Shown here piece by piece: positions 43,914-54,058 of a stretch of DNA of 59,619 nt (within the stretch, counting starts at the first letter, position 1; the number at the start of each line of letters is the position of its first letter). The stretch is from JBMYTN01 sp049604415 (GTDB lineage Bacteria; Pseudomonadota; Alphaproteobacteria; Rhodospirillales; Rhodospirillaceae): positions 1-59,619 of the forward strand of contig JBMYTN010000026.1 in assembly GCA_049604415.1 (NCBI GenBank), written 5' to 3'. The notes under the pieces are model-generated. The model was not told the DNA's origin, did no database searches, and worked only from the letters and a program-made list of their open reading frames with translations. Made by a program: the position numbers and the translations under genes.

Positions 43914-45386
43914 ATGGATCACCACATCTCCCAGGATGGTCCCAAACTGCAATCCGAGGGCGTTTTGCCCTCCGACTCCACCCCTCTCGGATCCGATCCG
44001 GCCAAAGGGAGCGCACACGCTCCGCGATCCCGGCGGCACCTTTTCATTCCTTTGGGATTGGCGTTGCTGGTCGCCGGTGGGCTCGGGACGGTCCTGGTGC
44101 AAAACCCGGATCTGTTGGCCGGAGATTTGGATCCCCTGGGCCAAGGTCAAGCGGTCTTGGAGGCCCAGAGCACAGCTCAGCAGGTCGACCGCCCGGTGGG
44201 TCCGGTTGCTCCCCTGGCCGAGGATGCCAGCGCGCCCTTGATGGTGGAGACCGTGACGGTTCGGATCGCAGAAGGTTATTCCCGGATCGAGGCCCATTCC
44301 GGACGCCTGGAAGCCCGGCGGCAATCGGCCTTGGCGTTTGAGCGGCAGGGGCGGTTGGATGATGTGATGGTCGATGTGGGCGACCCAGTGCAGGCCGGAC
44401 AGGTGCTTGCTCGGCTGGATCGACGCAGCTTGCAGAGCCTTGAAGCTCAGCAAATGGCCTCCCTTGATGCCGCAAAGGCCCGTGTTGCGGCCTTAGAGGC
44501 TCGCAAGGAACTGGCAGAATTGACCACTGAGCGTCGGGAAGCTCTGGTCTCCCGCCAGGCCGTGTCCCGCCAAGCCTTTGATGAAAGCCGCCTTGAGGCT
44601 CAAGCCTTAGGCGCCGATCTGGCCGAAGCCCAGGCCGGGGTGGCCCAGGCCGAGGCCGCATTACAGGCCGTCCAGGTCGATTTGGATTTGGCGGAGCTAC
44701 GCGCGCCCTATGACGGCACGGTGCTGGCCCGCCATGTGGACGAGGGCAGCACAGTGTCACCGGGGGCCGTCGTGCTCGATATTCAAGAAAGCGGCACTCT
44801 CGAAGCCCGGATTGGCTTACCGCCGGAGCAAGCAGGCTTGCTCTCTACCGGGGATCAGGTGTTGCTGCGTCGGGCCATGGATGACCCGCTCTCCCCAGGC
44901 GAAGGGGCAGGGGACGCTGTTGCTTCTGGTGTTGGGTTGGCCGCCACCGTGCGCCGCTTGGTGGACGCGGTGGATCGAGAAACCCGGACCGTGGATGTGG
45001 TTCTCGATGTCAATGCCGATGCCAAATCCGCTGGCCGCCCCGGGGATGTGGTCTATCTCTCCGTCGATCGCTGGCAGGGCGAACCCGGCTTCTGGGTGCC
45101 GCTCTCTGCGCTCAAAGCCGGGCGTCGCGGCTTGTGGACGGCTTATGCTTTGGATCAGGCCGCAGCGAATGCCGAGCCTGGATCGGAGACCACCATTGGC
45201 CGCCGAGAAGTTGAGATCCTGCATACGGATGGCGCTCGGGTGTTCGTCCGAGGTGCGATCCGAGACGGCGACCAGCTGGTCGCCCGGGGTCTCCACCGGC
45301 TGGTGCCGGGCCAAGTGGTGCGTACCGCGCCGGTTTTGTCTCAGTTGGATCTGCCGGTAAACGCCAATCGGGGGGCTGAGCAATGA
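43914..45386 (+). CDS. RND efflux membrane-fusion (periplasmic adaptor) protein
   Basis: A 490-aa adaptor linking an RND pump to an outer-membrane channel. A basic cytoplasmic start (about 30-45) is followed by a membrane anchor (LFIPLGLALLVAGGLGTVLV). The lipoyl half-motif RLDDVMVDVGDPVQAGQVLA, a long coiled-coil hairpin (about 175-270) and the second lipoyl half LRAPYDGTVLARHVDEGSTV are in order. The start could be 43905 or 43914; AGGAG is one base from the first and ten from the second, so 43914 is preferred. It is coupled to the pump gene by an ATGA overlap. Confidence 0.88.
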   Translation: MDHHISQDGPKLQSEGVLPSDSTPLGSDPAKGSAHAPRSRRHLFIPLGLALLVAGGLGTVLVQNPDLLAGDLDPLGQGQAVLEAQSTAQQVDRPVGPVAPLAEDASAPLMVETVTVRIAEGYSRIEAHSGRLEARRQSALAFERQGRLDDVMVDVGDPVQAGQVLARLDRRSLQSLEAQQMASLDAAKARVAALEARKELAELTTERREALVSRQAVSRQAFDESRLEAQALGADLAEAQAGVAQAEAALQAVQVDLDLAELRAPYDGTVLARHVDEGSTVSPGAVVLDIQESGTLEARIGLPPEQAGLLSTGDQVLLRRAMDDPLSPGEGAGDAVASGVGLAATVRRLVDAVDRETRTVDVVLDVNADAKSAGRPGDVVYLSVDRWQGEPGFWVPLSALKAGRRGLWTAYALDQAAANAEPGSETTIGRREVEILHTDGARVFVRGAIRDGDQLVARGLHRLVPGQVVRTAPVLSQLDLPVNANRGAEQ

Positions 45387-48300
45387 GCCAAGGTTCCAAC
45401 ACCACCCCGGCCTCCGGGGCCAAAGGGGTCGCAGGGCGGCTGGCGATGCTTTTTGCCCAAAACCCGCGCCTGATCCTGATTTTTGTCGGCTTGGCTGTCG
45501 TGGCAGGTTTGGGGGCCATGCAGGCCCTGCCGCGCCAGGAAGACCCTTCCCTGTCGCCGCGTTTTGCCACGGTGATCACGGCCTATCCGGGGGCCGCGCC
45601 AGAACGGGTTGAAGCTTTGGTCACTGACCCCATCGAGGACGCGTTGCGCGAAATTGATGAGCTGGTTGAGATGGCGTCGACCTCGCGCACCGGTTTGTCG
45701 GTGATCACCCTAGAGTTGGAAGAAAGCATCACCGATGTGGAGCCGATCTGGTCTGAATTGCGCGACAAACTAGATGACGTCACGCCGGATCTGCCCGTCG
45801 ATGCCGGGGTGCCGGAATTTGAAAAGCAATTGCCCGAGGCTGAGGCGTTCCTGATTGCCCTGCGTCCGGTGCGGGCGGGTGAGGCCGGCAACGGAGTGGA
45901 AGGCGGTGATGTTGTTTCCAAGGCCTTGGTCCAGCGGCTGGCGGAATCCTTGGAAGAGCAGGTGGCGCGTCTGCCCGGCACCAAGGAAACCACCCTGTTC
46001 GGCGTCACCGAGGAGGAAATCACGGTCACCTATGATCCGGCGGTGCTGGCCTCCTATGGACTGACGCCAGAGGGCGTGGCCAGTGCCATTGAGGCCTCGG
46101 ACGCCAAGGCCACCGCCGGATCGCTGCATGGCTCCGGTCGCCAGCTGACCTTGGAGGTTGCCGGAGATTTGACTGGGACCGCCCGAATTGCCGAAATCCC
46201 CTTGAAAATGCTCGCCGATGGCTCTGTGTTGCGCGTTGGCATGGTTGCGGATATTCGCAAAGGCCTGAAGCAACCCTTGGACAGCCTGGCATTGGTAGAT
46301 GGCCAAGAGGCCGTCTTTGTGTCGGCGCGGATGAAGCAATCCCAGCGCATCGACCTGTGGTCAGCGCAAATGCATGAGTTGGTCGAGGGCTTCCAAAGCG
46401 GCCTGCCCCAAGGGGTGGCCGCAGAGGTCATGTTCGACCAAAGCCGTTATACCTCCGACCGTCTGTCGGGCCTGACCGTCAATCTCGCCGTCGGCATCTT
46501 GCTGGTTATGGCGGTGTTGATGGTGATGATGGGCCTGCGCTCGGCTTTGCTGGTCGGGGTGGCATTGCCATTAACCCTGACCATGGCCCTGTTCTGTTTC
46601 CATCTGATCGGCGTGCCGATGCACCAAATGTCGGTGACCGGACTGATCATTGCACTGGGCTTGTTGATCGACAATGCCATTGTCACGGTGGATGAGTTTG
46701 ATCGCCGCCGGGCCAAAGGCGCCACGCCACTGGAAGCGGTCCAGCGCACAGTCAATCACTTGGCGATCCCACTGCTGGCCTCGACCACCACCACCGTTCT
46801 GGCGTTTTTGCCGATTGTGCTGATGCCCGGTGCGGCTGGCGAATTCGTCGGCACCATGGGATTGGCGGTGATCCTGTGTGTGGTGATCAGCCTGTCCTTG
46901 GCTGTGACCGTGATCCCTGCGGTGGCCTCCATTGTTGATCGCCTGCTCGAACGCCGGGGGGCCAAGGCCGCGACGGGGGAGCTTGAGGTCGGAATGCCGC
47001 GCCGTCGGCCTGGGATCCACCTGCCGGGTCTATCCCGGCGCTATCGGGGCCTGCTCGGTTTCCTGTTTCGCCATCCGCTGCTTGGGCTGGCTCTGGGTCT
47101 CGCTTTGCCCATAGCGGGCTTTGTCGTTGCGCCAACCTTGCCCGGACAATTCTTCCCACCCACGGAGCGCGACCAGTTCCAGGTCCAACTGCGGATGTCT
47201 GGAGAGTCGTCCCTGCAAGACACCCGTGCGGCCGTGGAGCGGGCGCGGGCGGTGTTGGAACGCTATCCGGAGATCCAGCATGATCTCTGGGTCATCGGCG
47301 AAAACCCACCGATGGTTTATTACAATACCATTTTCAGCAGCGACAATGACCCCAGCTTTGCCGGTGGGTTTGTGGTGACCGAGAGCCCGGAAGCAACCGG
47401 ACGGATCCTGGTGTCCTTGCAAGCAGCCTTGGCGGAAGCCTTGCCCGAGGCCGAGATCTTGGCATTGCCCTTCGAGCAAGGACCACCCTTTGATGCGCCG
47501 GTTGAGGTTGAGCTCTATGGCCCTGATCTGGCGGAATTGGAGCGTTTGGGCGAAGAGATCCGTCGGGTGCTGGCCGATACGCCGGGAGTGACCTTTACCC
47601 GGACCACCATTGGTACCGGACGGCCCAAGCTGGAATTCCAGGCCGATGAAACCTTGGTGGCTGCGGCTGGATTCACCTTGGATGGCATTGCCCGGGCTTT
47701 GCGGGCCCGCCAAGACGGTCTGACTGGTGGCACGGTTTTGGAAGGCACCGAAGAGCTGCCGGTGCGGGTCCGGGCGATGGATGCGGTCCGGGGTGACCCG
47801 CAATCCCTGTCCGCCATGCCCCTGTCGCGCCCGAACGCCTCGAGCGGCACGGGGGCTGACTTGGTTCCCCTCTCAGCGCTGGGCACCTTGCGCCTGACCG
47901 GCACGGTGGATGCCATCCAGCGGATGAATGGCGAGCGCCGCACCCGGATCCAGGGCTTCCTGGTGGCCTTTACGCTCCCCTCAGAGGTCGTGGCCAGTTT
48001 CAACCAGCGCCTTGCAGAGGCTGGGGTGGCCTTGCCTGGCGGGTATCGGCTGAAAACCGGTGGGGAAGGGGCGGAAAGCGCCCAGGCTCAAGGGCAATTG
48101 ATGGCGATCTTCCTGCCCTTGATGGTCTTGATGGTCGGGACCGTGGTCTTAGCGTTTAACTCTTTCCGCCAAGGGGCCGTGATCATGACCGTGGGCGGGC
48201 TGTCCATGGGCTTGGCCTTCCTGTCGATTTGGGTGGCGGGCTATCCCATGGGCTTCATGGCCATTGTCGGTGGCATGGGGCTGCTTGGGGTGGCCATCAA

Positions 48301-48697
48301 TGACAGCATTGTTGTGATGTCCACTCTGCGCGAAGACCCCAAGAGCATGGCAGGAGACCCGGACGCGGTGGCGGACCGTGTGATGGAGGGCAGTCGCCAT
48401 GTGTTCTCCACCACCATGACCACCATTGGCGGATTTTTTCCTTTGTTGCTGTTCGGGGGGGCCTTCTGGGGGCCGCTGGCCTCGGCCATCGCCGGGGGGA
48501 TGATTGGTGCCACGCTGTTGGCGCTGCTGTTCGTGCCCAGCGCCCATCTGTTGTTCCAACGGGGTGGCCGGTCTGCCCGGTCCGATGGAGGGGCTCCGAG
48601 CAAGCGCTCTGCGCCGATCCTGCCATTTTTGCGCGGCAAATCCGCACCGATGGACCCAAGCCCAAAACCCCAGGCGGAGACCATGGCCGCAGAATAG
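45383..48697 (+). CDS. RND-family efflux transporter permease
   Basis: A 1104-aa AcrB/MexF-like proton-driven pump. Twelve membrane segments appear in the usual 1+5 / 1+5 pattern with two large periplasmic loops. Landmarks are PRQEDPSLSPRFATVITAYP after helix 1, LIIALGLLIDNAIVTVDEFD (helix 4, with the proton-relay Asp) and, in the second half, MGLLGVAINDSIVVMSTLRE. The last 60 residues are a charged tail. No outer-membrane TolC-like gene follows. The substrate cannot be predicted; the divergent LytTR gene is a possible regulator. Confidence 0.92.
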   Translation: MSQGSNTTPASGAKGVAGRLAMLFAQNPRLILIFVGLAVVAGLGAMQALPRQEDPSLSPRFATVITAYPGAAPERVEALVTDPIEDALREIDELVEMASTSRTGLSVITLELEESITDVEPIWSELRDKLDDVTPDLPVDAGVPEFEKQLPEAEAFLIALRPVRAGEAGNGVEGGDVVSKALVQRLAESLEEQVARLPGTKETTLFGVTEEEITVTYDPAVLASYGLTPEGVASAIEASDAKATAGSLHGSGRQLTLEVAGDLTGTARIAEIPLKMLADGSVLRVGMVADIRKGLKQPLDSLALVDGQEAVFVSARMKQSQRIDLWSAQMHELVEGFQSGLPQGVAAEVMFDQSRYTSDRLSGLTVNLAVGILLVMAVLMVMMGLRSALLVGVALPLTLTMALFCFHLIGVPMHQMSVTGLIIALGLLIDNAIVTVDEFDRRRAKGATPLEAVQRTVNHLAIPLLASTTTTVLAFLPIVLMPGAAGEFVGTMGLAVILCVVISLSLAVTVIPAVASIVDRLLERRGAKAATGELEVGMPRRRPGIHLPGLSRRYRGLLGFLFRHPLLGLALGLALPIAGFVVAPTLPGQFFPPTERDQFQVQLRMSGESSLQDTRAAVERARAVLERYPEIQHDLWVIGENPPMVYYNTIFSSDNDPSFAGGFVVTESPEATGRILVSLQAALAEALPEAEILALPFEQGPPFDAPVEVELYGPDLAELERLGEEIRRVLADTPGVTFTRTTIGTGRPKLEFQADETLVAAAGFTLDGIARALRARQDGLTGGTVLEGTEELPVRVRAMDAVRGDPQSLSAMPLSRPNASSGTGADLVPLSALGTLRLTGTVDAIQRMNGERRTRIQGFLVAFTLPSEVVASFNQRLAEAGVALPGGYRLKTGGEGAESAQAQGQLMAIFLPLMVLMVGTVVLAFNSFRQGAVIMTVGGLSMGLAFLSIWVAGYPMGFMAIVGGMGLLGVAINDSIVVMSTLREDPKSMAGDPDAVADRVMEGSRHVFSTTMTTIGGFFPLLLFGGAFWGPLASAIAGGMIGATLLALLFVPSAHLLFQRGGRSARSDGGAPSKRSAPILPFLRGKSAPMDPSPKPQAETMAAE

Positions 48698-49021
48698 GGG
48701 TGCGGCCCGAACAACAGGATCCATATCAAAGAGAGTGGGGCGCAAACCGTTTTGAGGTGCGCCCCACACCCTTTGGTATTCTCAGGCGAACTGAGATACG
48801 ACTTTCTCTAATCGGTTGGATCGATGGATGGCCTCCTCGGGGCGGTGAGGCGTCCTCTTTGGGATTCGTTCTGGATGCGGTCCTATGTAGACTTAACCTA
48901 AAAAGTGTGTTGATCGATGTCGCAAAATCTAAACGAATGTCAACTTGCGATAAGAATTTCAAAACCATTGAGAAGTTCTTGAATCTACTTTGAATCCAAG
49001 GCATACAAGAAAGAAGCGAAG
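48698..49021. other. Intergenic region between the RND and kinase-like genes
   Basis: 324 bases without a supported gene. It starts with a hairpin (48735-48767) and then becomes AT-rich from about 48890. TTGAAT followed 18 bases later by ATACAA (about 48976-49005) is a possible promoter for the kinase-like gene. No other structure was seen. Confidence 0.5.
48735..48767 (+). terminator. Hairpin downstream of the RND operon
   Basis: GTGGGGCGCA and TGCGCCCCAC form a perfect ten-base stem with a 13-base loop 37 bases past the permease stop. No T-tract follows, so termination efficiency is doubtful. Confidence 0.6.
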
Positions 49022-52000
49022 ATGTTTTTAAAGCTTCGCGACTCGGACATTGAACGGGCGGCGCTGGGTATGTTCCCATTTTCAAACTCCAAAAGTCGAC
49101 AGGGCGGAGGATCACCCAATGCCGGAGGGGAGGAGTTTTTCAGTGCCGATGATGGTTTGGAGCCTGCCGCAGCGCAGCGCTCCGAAGCCACGTCCTCCGA
49201 TCCCCTTGGACAACAGGTTGCCGACAATCTAGGGCATGTGAATGGCGGGGCTGCCACCGTTGCGTCCATCGTCGGCACCGGCAGCGCCGGAGGGGCAACC
49301 TTTCGCGGCAATGGCGAGACGCCCCAAGCCGATGCCCAACCCGCTGCGCAACAGTCTCCCCCAACACCAATTGCTCCAGCACCAGCACAAGCACCAGCAC
49401 CCGCTGCACCCGCATCGGTCGCACCGCCTACACCGGCTCCGGCCACAGCCCCTGTTGCTGCCGCTCCAGTCGCACCGGCACCCTTTACGCCTGGGGTGCC
49501 CAAACCCCCGGTCGCACCAGCCAAGGCCGCTCCTCCCAAACCAAAAGCGGATCCGCCGCCTGAGCAGGCCGCAAAGCCTGCACCCGCAGGAGCGCCCGCG
49601 CAAAGCGCCTCACCCGCCCCTGAACCATTAAACACCGCGTCCTTGCTGACTGAGGGCGGTAGCTCTCTCTTTGATGCCCCGAGCACCCCAGTTGCGGCTC
49701 CGGCTGGAAATCCTGCGCCTAGCCAGGGTCGGATTACTCATCCGGGTGGGGGCGGTCCGCAACCGGGGCCAGTCGCCGCAGCGGGTCCGTTCGGTCCCGG
49801 TGGCTCTGGGCCGCAGGTTTCGGTTCAACCGGCGCCTCAAGCGCAGCCCCAACCAGCGCAGCCGTCTGCTCCGACACCACAGCTGCAACCCGCACAACGG
49901 GCTGCTCCGGCACCACAGCCGCAACCCGCACAACGGGCTGCTCCAGCTCCAAAGCCACAACCTGCGCAACAGGCTGCTCCGGCACCCACGCCCCAGCCGC
50001 CCAAACAAGCGGCTCCAGCACCGAATCCTCAGCCGCCGCAACAGGCCGCACCCGCTCCGAAAACACAATCGCGCCAACCTGTGCGGCCAAAGGTAAAGGC
50101 GTCGACGACGACGCCCGCTCCCTCCAACCGTCCGATCGCTCCGGCGGCCCAAAAGGCGCAGGCCAGCGAACGGCCCCAATCCACACCGCGTCCGCAGCGA
50201 CCCCAGCGTCCGACGGCGGGCCAAGCCGAGAGCAAAGCGGTTGCTCCGACGGCCCCGCAGCAAGCGGGCGGTGCGCAGCCCGGACGGGTGCGCACTGTGC
50301 GGGCTGGGGCAAACACTGCAGCGAGCGCAAACGCGGCCAAGGCGCAGCCTCGTGCCGAAGCCCAACCAGGACAAAGAGTCCAGCGGGCAGGACCGACGCA
50401 AGCCGCAGCACCAGCGGCTCGACCGAGGCCTGGGGTGCGGGTAAAGTCCGGATCAGGACAGCGTCCGCAATCAACCCCGACCCAAGCAGCGACAACGCGG
50501 CAGCCGGTTCGCCCGCAAGAGCCAAAAACGGCCACGCCCAATACCGCAACCGCAGCAAAAGCAGCGCCTGGTCGTCAGCGGCCTGTGGCGGTGAAATCGG
50601 CGACCGTGGCAAAAACGGCGCCAGCGGCACCGCAAAAACCCCCGGTCTCGCCAGCGGCCGCCAAGCCAAGCCCCGCAACCGCTCAACCGGCTCCCGCCAT
50701 TGATGTGCAGGAAACCGATACGCCGGAGTCTGGGGACGGTTTGTTTGATCTGGGCTCCCTGGTGGCACGCTCCGAACAACAAGGCATTGTCGATCAAGCG
50801 GGCCTGTCCGAAGCTCTGTCTGGGGCGATGCCAGAGGGCGACAAGGATCCATTTGCCGACTGGGCTGAAGCCGAAGAGGTTGCAGAAGACCGATCAGATC
50901 CAGAACCGGTCCCACAGCCCGCGCCTGATCCCGAACCGGACCTTGCCGCGTCGGAACCGGAGGCCGAGGCTCTTGCTGACCTGAAGGCCGCCATCGCCGT
51001 GCAAGGTCAAGGCGATGACAACGCAGATCTCGCACCGCCCACCTCCACCGGTTTGGATGGTTTTTTAGGAAGTGCTGCCCCAAAGGCCACCCCGGTGGCT
51101 GCGGAGGTCGATCCCATGGGTGGGGTGGCCGCGCCGGATCTCGTGCCACTGCAATCCGGCTTGCAGGCTCCCGCTCCAGCCCCGGCCCCATCACCGCGAC
51201 CGGTTCAGCCGGATCCCGTTGCGGTGGCCTCTGCCGCTATAGCAGATCCGCCGCCAGCACCTGTGCCGCCGCAACCGACTGTTATGCCTGCTGTGCCGCA
51301 GGCGCCGCAAGCAGCGCCGGTCCCGCAGCCCGATCTGCGCCCTGAGACGCTCTCTGATTTCCACGCGCCCAATCCCGAAGATTATCCGCCGATCCCTGAG
51401 GGCGTCTTGCCCAGACCCGCCGGTGATCCTTCGGCGGATCAAGCCGTTGCCGAACAATTTGAACAAGGCTCCCAGAAGGCCGAACCGCTGGCTGCTCAAG
51501 CGCCAGCCCCGGCTGCGGCGCGCGCACCCTCGAGCGCTGGTCCCTTGGCAGGGGAACGGTTCGATGATTTTGACGATGGCCTGGAGGTCACAAGCGAGCC
51601 GGAACAGCCACCGCAATGGGATCCGACCCCACCATCGCCGGCTGCCATCGTTCCAGAACCAACTCCACAACCGGTTCCAGACCTCCCCCCAGCCCCCCGC
51701 GAGGCTCCGCGCCAAGAGGCGTTCGACCGGGCTATGCCAGAGCCTGCGGAACAGCCCCAATTCCGCAGCCAGACACCAGCCTTTGAGACCGATACGCCGG
51801 TAGAGGATTTCGACCAGTCCCATGCGCCGCCGCCCGCGCCACCACCGGCACCTCCAGCGCCGGGACGCAGTGGATCGGTCAATGGCCGCCTGCTTTGGAT
51901 GATCCTGCTGGCAGTTTTGTTTGCTGCCCTATGGGGCGGGGTTGATTGGTTTATGCGCCAGCAGGTCGAGGCTTTGCGGCCCCCGGTGGAAGCTTCTGCT

Positions 52001-54058
52001 CGGGTGGATGCGGCCCTGCCATCCTTGCGTGCTGGTCTGTCCGCTCTGGATGCTGCCCTGGGCGATCCGGCGTCCTTGAAGGCGGAAAGCGCCCGGCAGG
52101 GTATCGCCACAGCCTTGGACGAAATCAAGCTGGATGCGGAAGCCGCAGGGATGACGGACTTGTCCCAAAAAGCGGAGGATCTGTCCGGTCGGGTGCAATA
52201 TTTGACCGACGTACTGGCCCAAGTGCGGGAGGCCGCCAGCCGCTTCACTCCGGAGAGTGGCCGAGGTCCAGAAGAGCGGTTGCGCACGATTGGGGATTCC
52301 TTCGAGGCTCAACTGACAGCCTTGCCGCCCTATGCCAGCGATGTCACGCAAATCGGATTGCGTTTGGTGGGTTTGGAGCGTCGGTTATCGACCGAACCTG
52401 GACCAAGCTTTAAGCAAGATTATGACGCCTTGCGCCAACGCTTTGGACAGGCCCTGGAGGATGCGGGTCTGCCCACAGAAATCCGCGAGCCATTGCAGCG
52501 GGTCTCTCTGATCCATGTTCAAGCCATGTCGACCTTGTTGGACGCCCGAACTGGTCTGATGACCCAGCAAACCAATGCACGCACCTCGATCACGCCAATC
52601 ATTGAAGAGATCGCAGACTTCCGCGACGCGCTGGACCAGCCCGGGACGGAAGCCCGGGCGGCGCTGGCAAAGGTGGAAGAGCAGCGGCTGTTGGTGTCCG
52701 GTGGTCTCGCCGCTGGTCTTGCGTTCCTTTATGTTCTGATCGCCTTCCTGCTGCGTCGGTCTGTGACCAAGCCTCTGGGCGATCTTGGGGAAGCCGTGGG
52801 CCATTTGTCCGTCGGCGGCGGCGATGAACCCCTGCCGGGTCGCCAGCGCAATGATGAGATCGGTCGGATTGCCCGGGGGATGGAGGATTTGCGCTTCTCC
52901 GCATCGGAGCAACTCGATGCTGCGGATCGGAAATTTGAAGCGGCTAAAGCCTATTTATCAGCGGTATTGGAGAGCACGCCCAATCCTGTGATCACGGTGT
53001 CGGAAGAAGGCAGCGTGGTGTCCTTCAACCCCGCCGCTGAATTGATGTTCCAGCGCCGGGGGGCGGATGTGATTGGCCGCTCCGTCGCCATTTTGATGCC
53101 GAAAGAGGATCGGGGCGAGGAAGAGACCGCATTGTCCTGGTTCCGGGAAAGCGACAGCCGGGAGGTCACCAACCCTGTCCGGCGTGTCCGGGGTCTGCGT
53201 GCCGATGGCGGCATCTTCCCGGCGGAACTCACTCTGTCTGAACTGCATCGCCCGGTCGGGGGCGTGCTGTTCCTGCTGTTCCTGCATGATTTGTCCGATG
53301 AGGTGCGCAGCATTGAAGAGGCCCGAGCCTCCAAAATGTCCGCCGATCAGGCAGGGCGGGCCCACGGTGAGTTTTTGAATGTCTTGGGCACCGAATTGGC
53401 GCTCCCGGTCGCGGCGATGAATGATGCCTTTGATCAGGATCGGCCGGATCTGGCCAAAGTGGAGCATTGCCTGACGGTTCTGAACGCCATCACTAATGAT
53501 GTGCGGGGTTTTGCCGACCTTGAAGCTGGGCTGGCGGATCTGGACTTCCAGCCGGTGAATGTCCAAGAAGTCTGTGAAGGGGCGGTCAACGCCAATCTGG
53601 AGATGGCCAATGACTTTGGCCTAAGACTGGCCTTGGCCATCCGACCCGGAACGCCGCAAAGCATTCTGGGAGATGGCGAGTTGCTGCAGGCGATCCTGCG
53701 CAATATGACCGAATGCATGCTGAATTTTGTCGGTCTGGATCCCTCCATGCATGCGGCCAATCCGGGGACCATCACCATTGGGGTGCGCACCATCCGTCGC
53801 GCTGGCGGGGGAGCGGGCTTGCGGTTTGAAATTGGCAGCGAACCAGCACCGATGAACAAGCGTCTGATGGCCCGGGGCAATCAGCGCATTGGCCGCTCCA
53901 AAGCAGCCCAAATTCGCATGGAGGTCGGCAGTGAGCGCGGGCGCACCGGAATGCTGCTGGTGATCTCCAAGCGCTTGGCTGCCCTGATGCGCGGCGATAT
54001 CGACATGGACAGCTGGCCGGGCCGGGGTACGGTGCTCTGGTTTGAGATGGACGTTTAA
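49022..54058 (+). CDS. Giant histidine-kinase-like protein with Pro/Ala-rich N-terminus and degenerate kinase core
   Basis: A 1678-aa membrane protein. Residues about 80-950 are almost entirely Pro/Ala/Gln-rich with imperfect PAPQPQPAQ-like repeats. Membrane segment 1 is about 955-975 (LLWMILLAVLFAALWGGVDW), a helical periplasmic sensor covers about 980-1220, segment 2 is about 1223-1245, then HAMP (1245-1295), PAS (about 1310-1420, TPNPVITVSEEGSVVSFNPA) and a kinase-like end. The HisKA helix reads FLNVLGTELALP where SHELRTP is expected, so the phospho-His is missing; the ATPase glycine boxes are also poor. It is probably a non-catalytic sensor or scaffold. No response regulator is adjacent. 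The stop overlaps the convergent AbrB gene by four bases. Confidence 0.75.
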   Translation: MFLKLRDSDIERAALGMFPFSNSKSRQGGGSPNAGGEEFFSADDGLEPAAAQRSEATSSDPLGQQVADNLGHVNGGAATVASIVGTGSAGGATFRGNGETPQADAQPAAQQSPPTPIAPAPAQAPAPAAPASVAPPTPAPATAPVAAAPVAPAPFTPGVPKPPVAPAKAAPPKPKADPPPEQAAKPAPAGAPAQSASPAPEPLNTASLLTEGGSSLFDAPSTPVAAPAGNPAPSQGRITHPGGGGPQPGPVAAAGPFGPGGSGPQVSVQPAPQAQPQPAQPSAPTPQLQPAQRAAPAPQPQPAQRAAPAPKPQPAQQAAPAPTPQPPKQAAPAPNPQPPQQAAPAPKTQSRQPVRPKVKASTTTPAPSNRPIAPAAQKAQASERPQSTPRPQRPQRPTAGQAESKAVAPTAPQQAGGAQPGRVRTVRAGANTAASANAAKAQPRAEAQPGQRVQRAGPTQAAAPAARPRPGVRVKSGSGQRPQSTPTQAATTRQPVRPQEPKTATPNTATAAKAAPGRQRPVAVKSATVAKTAPAAPQKPPVSPAAAKPSPATAQPAPAIDVQETDTPESGDGLFDLGSLVARSEQQGIVDQAGLSEALSGAMPEGDKDPFADWAEAEEVAEDRSDPEPVPQPAPDPEPDLAASEPEAEALADLKAAIAVQGQGDDNADLAPPTSTGLDGFLGSAAPKATPVAAEVDPMGGVAAPDLVPLQSGLQAPAPAPAPSPRPVQPDPVAVASAAIADPPPAPVPPQPTVMPAVPQAPQAAPVPQPDLRPETLSDFHAPNPEDYPPIPEGVLPRPAGDPSADQAVAEQFEQGSQKAEPLAAQAPAPAAARAPSSAGPLAGERFDDFDDGLEVTSEPEQPPQWDPTPPSPAAIVPEPTPQPVPDLPPAPREAPRQEAFDRAMPEPAEQPQFRSQTPAFETDTPVEDFDQSHAPPPAPPPAPPAPGRSGSVNGRLLWMILLAVLFAALWGGVDWFMRQQVEALRPPVEASARVDAALPSLRAGLSALDAALGDPASLKAESARQGIATALDEIKLDAEAAGMTDLSQKAEDLSGRVQYLTDVLAQVREAASRFTPESGRGPEERLRTIGDSFEAQLTALPPYASDVTQIGLRLVGLERRLSTEPGPSFKQDYDALRQRFGQALEDAGLPTEIREPLQRVSLIHVQAMSTLLDARTGLMTQQTNARTSITPIIEEIADFRDALDQPGTEARAALAKVEEQRLLVSGGLAAGLAFLYVLIAFLLRRSVTKPLGDLGEAVGHLSVGGGDEPLPGRQRNDEIGRIARGMEDLRFSASEQLDAADRKFEAAKAYLSAVLESTPNPVITVSEEGSVVSFNPAAELMFQRRGADVIGRSVAILMPKEDRGEEETALSWFRESDSREVTNPVRRVRGLRADGGIFPAELTLSELHRPVGGVLFLLFLHDLSDEVRSIEEARASKMSADQAGRAHGEFLNVLGTELALPVAAMNDAFDQDRPDLAKVEHCLTVLNAITNDVRGFADLEAGLADLDFQPVNVQEVCEGAVNANLEMANDFGLRLALAIRPGTPQSILGDGELLQAILRNMTECMLNFVGLDPSMHAANPGTITIGVRTIRRAGGGAGLRFEIGSEPAPMNKRLMARGNQRIGRSKAAQIRMEVGSERGRTGMLLVISKRLAALMRGDIDMDSWPGRGTVLWFEMDV

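Noticed and set aside
43914..48697. The adaptor/permease pair as the type I secretion system for the RTX protease
   Set aside because: The permease is a proton-driven RND pump with twelve spans and no ATP-binding cassette, so it cannot be the ABC exporter used by RTX proteins.
49734..51194. A 486-codon minus-strand reading frame within the Pro/Ala-rich region
   Set aside because: Low third-position bias in the repeated Pro/Ala codons leaves several frames open; the plus frame continues smoothly into HAMP and PAS domains, so it is the real one.
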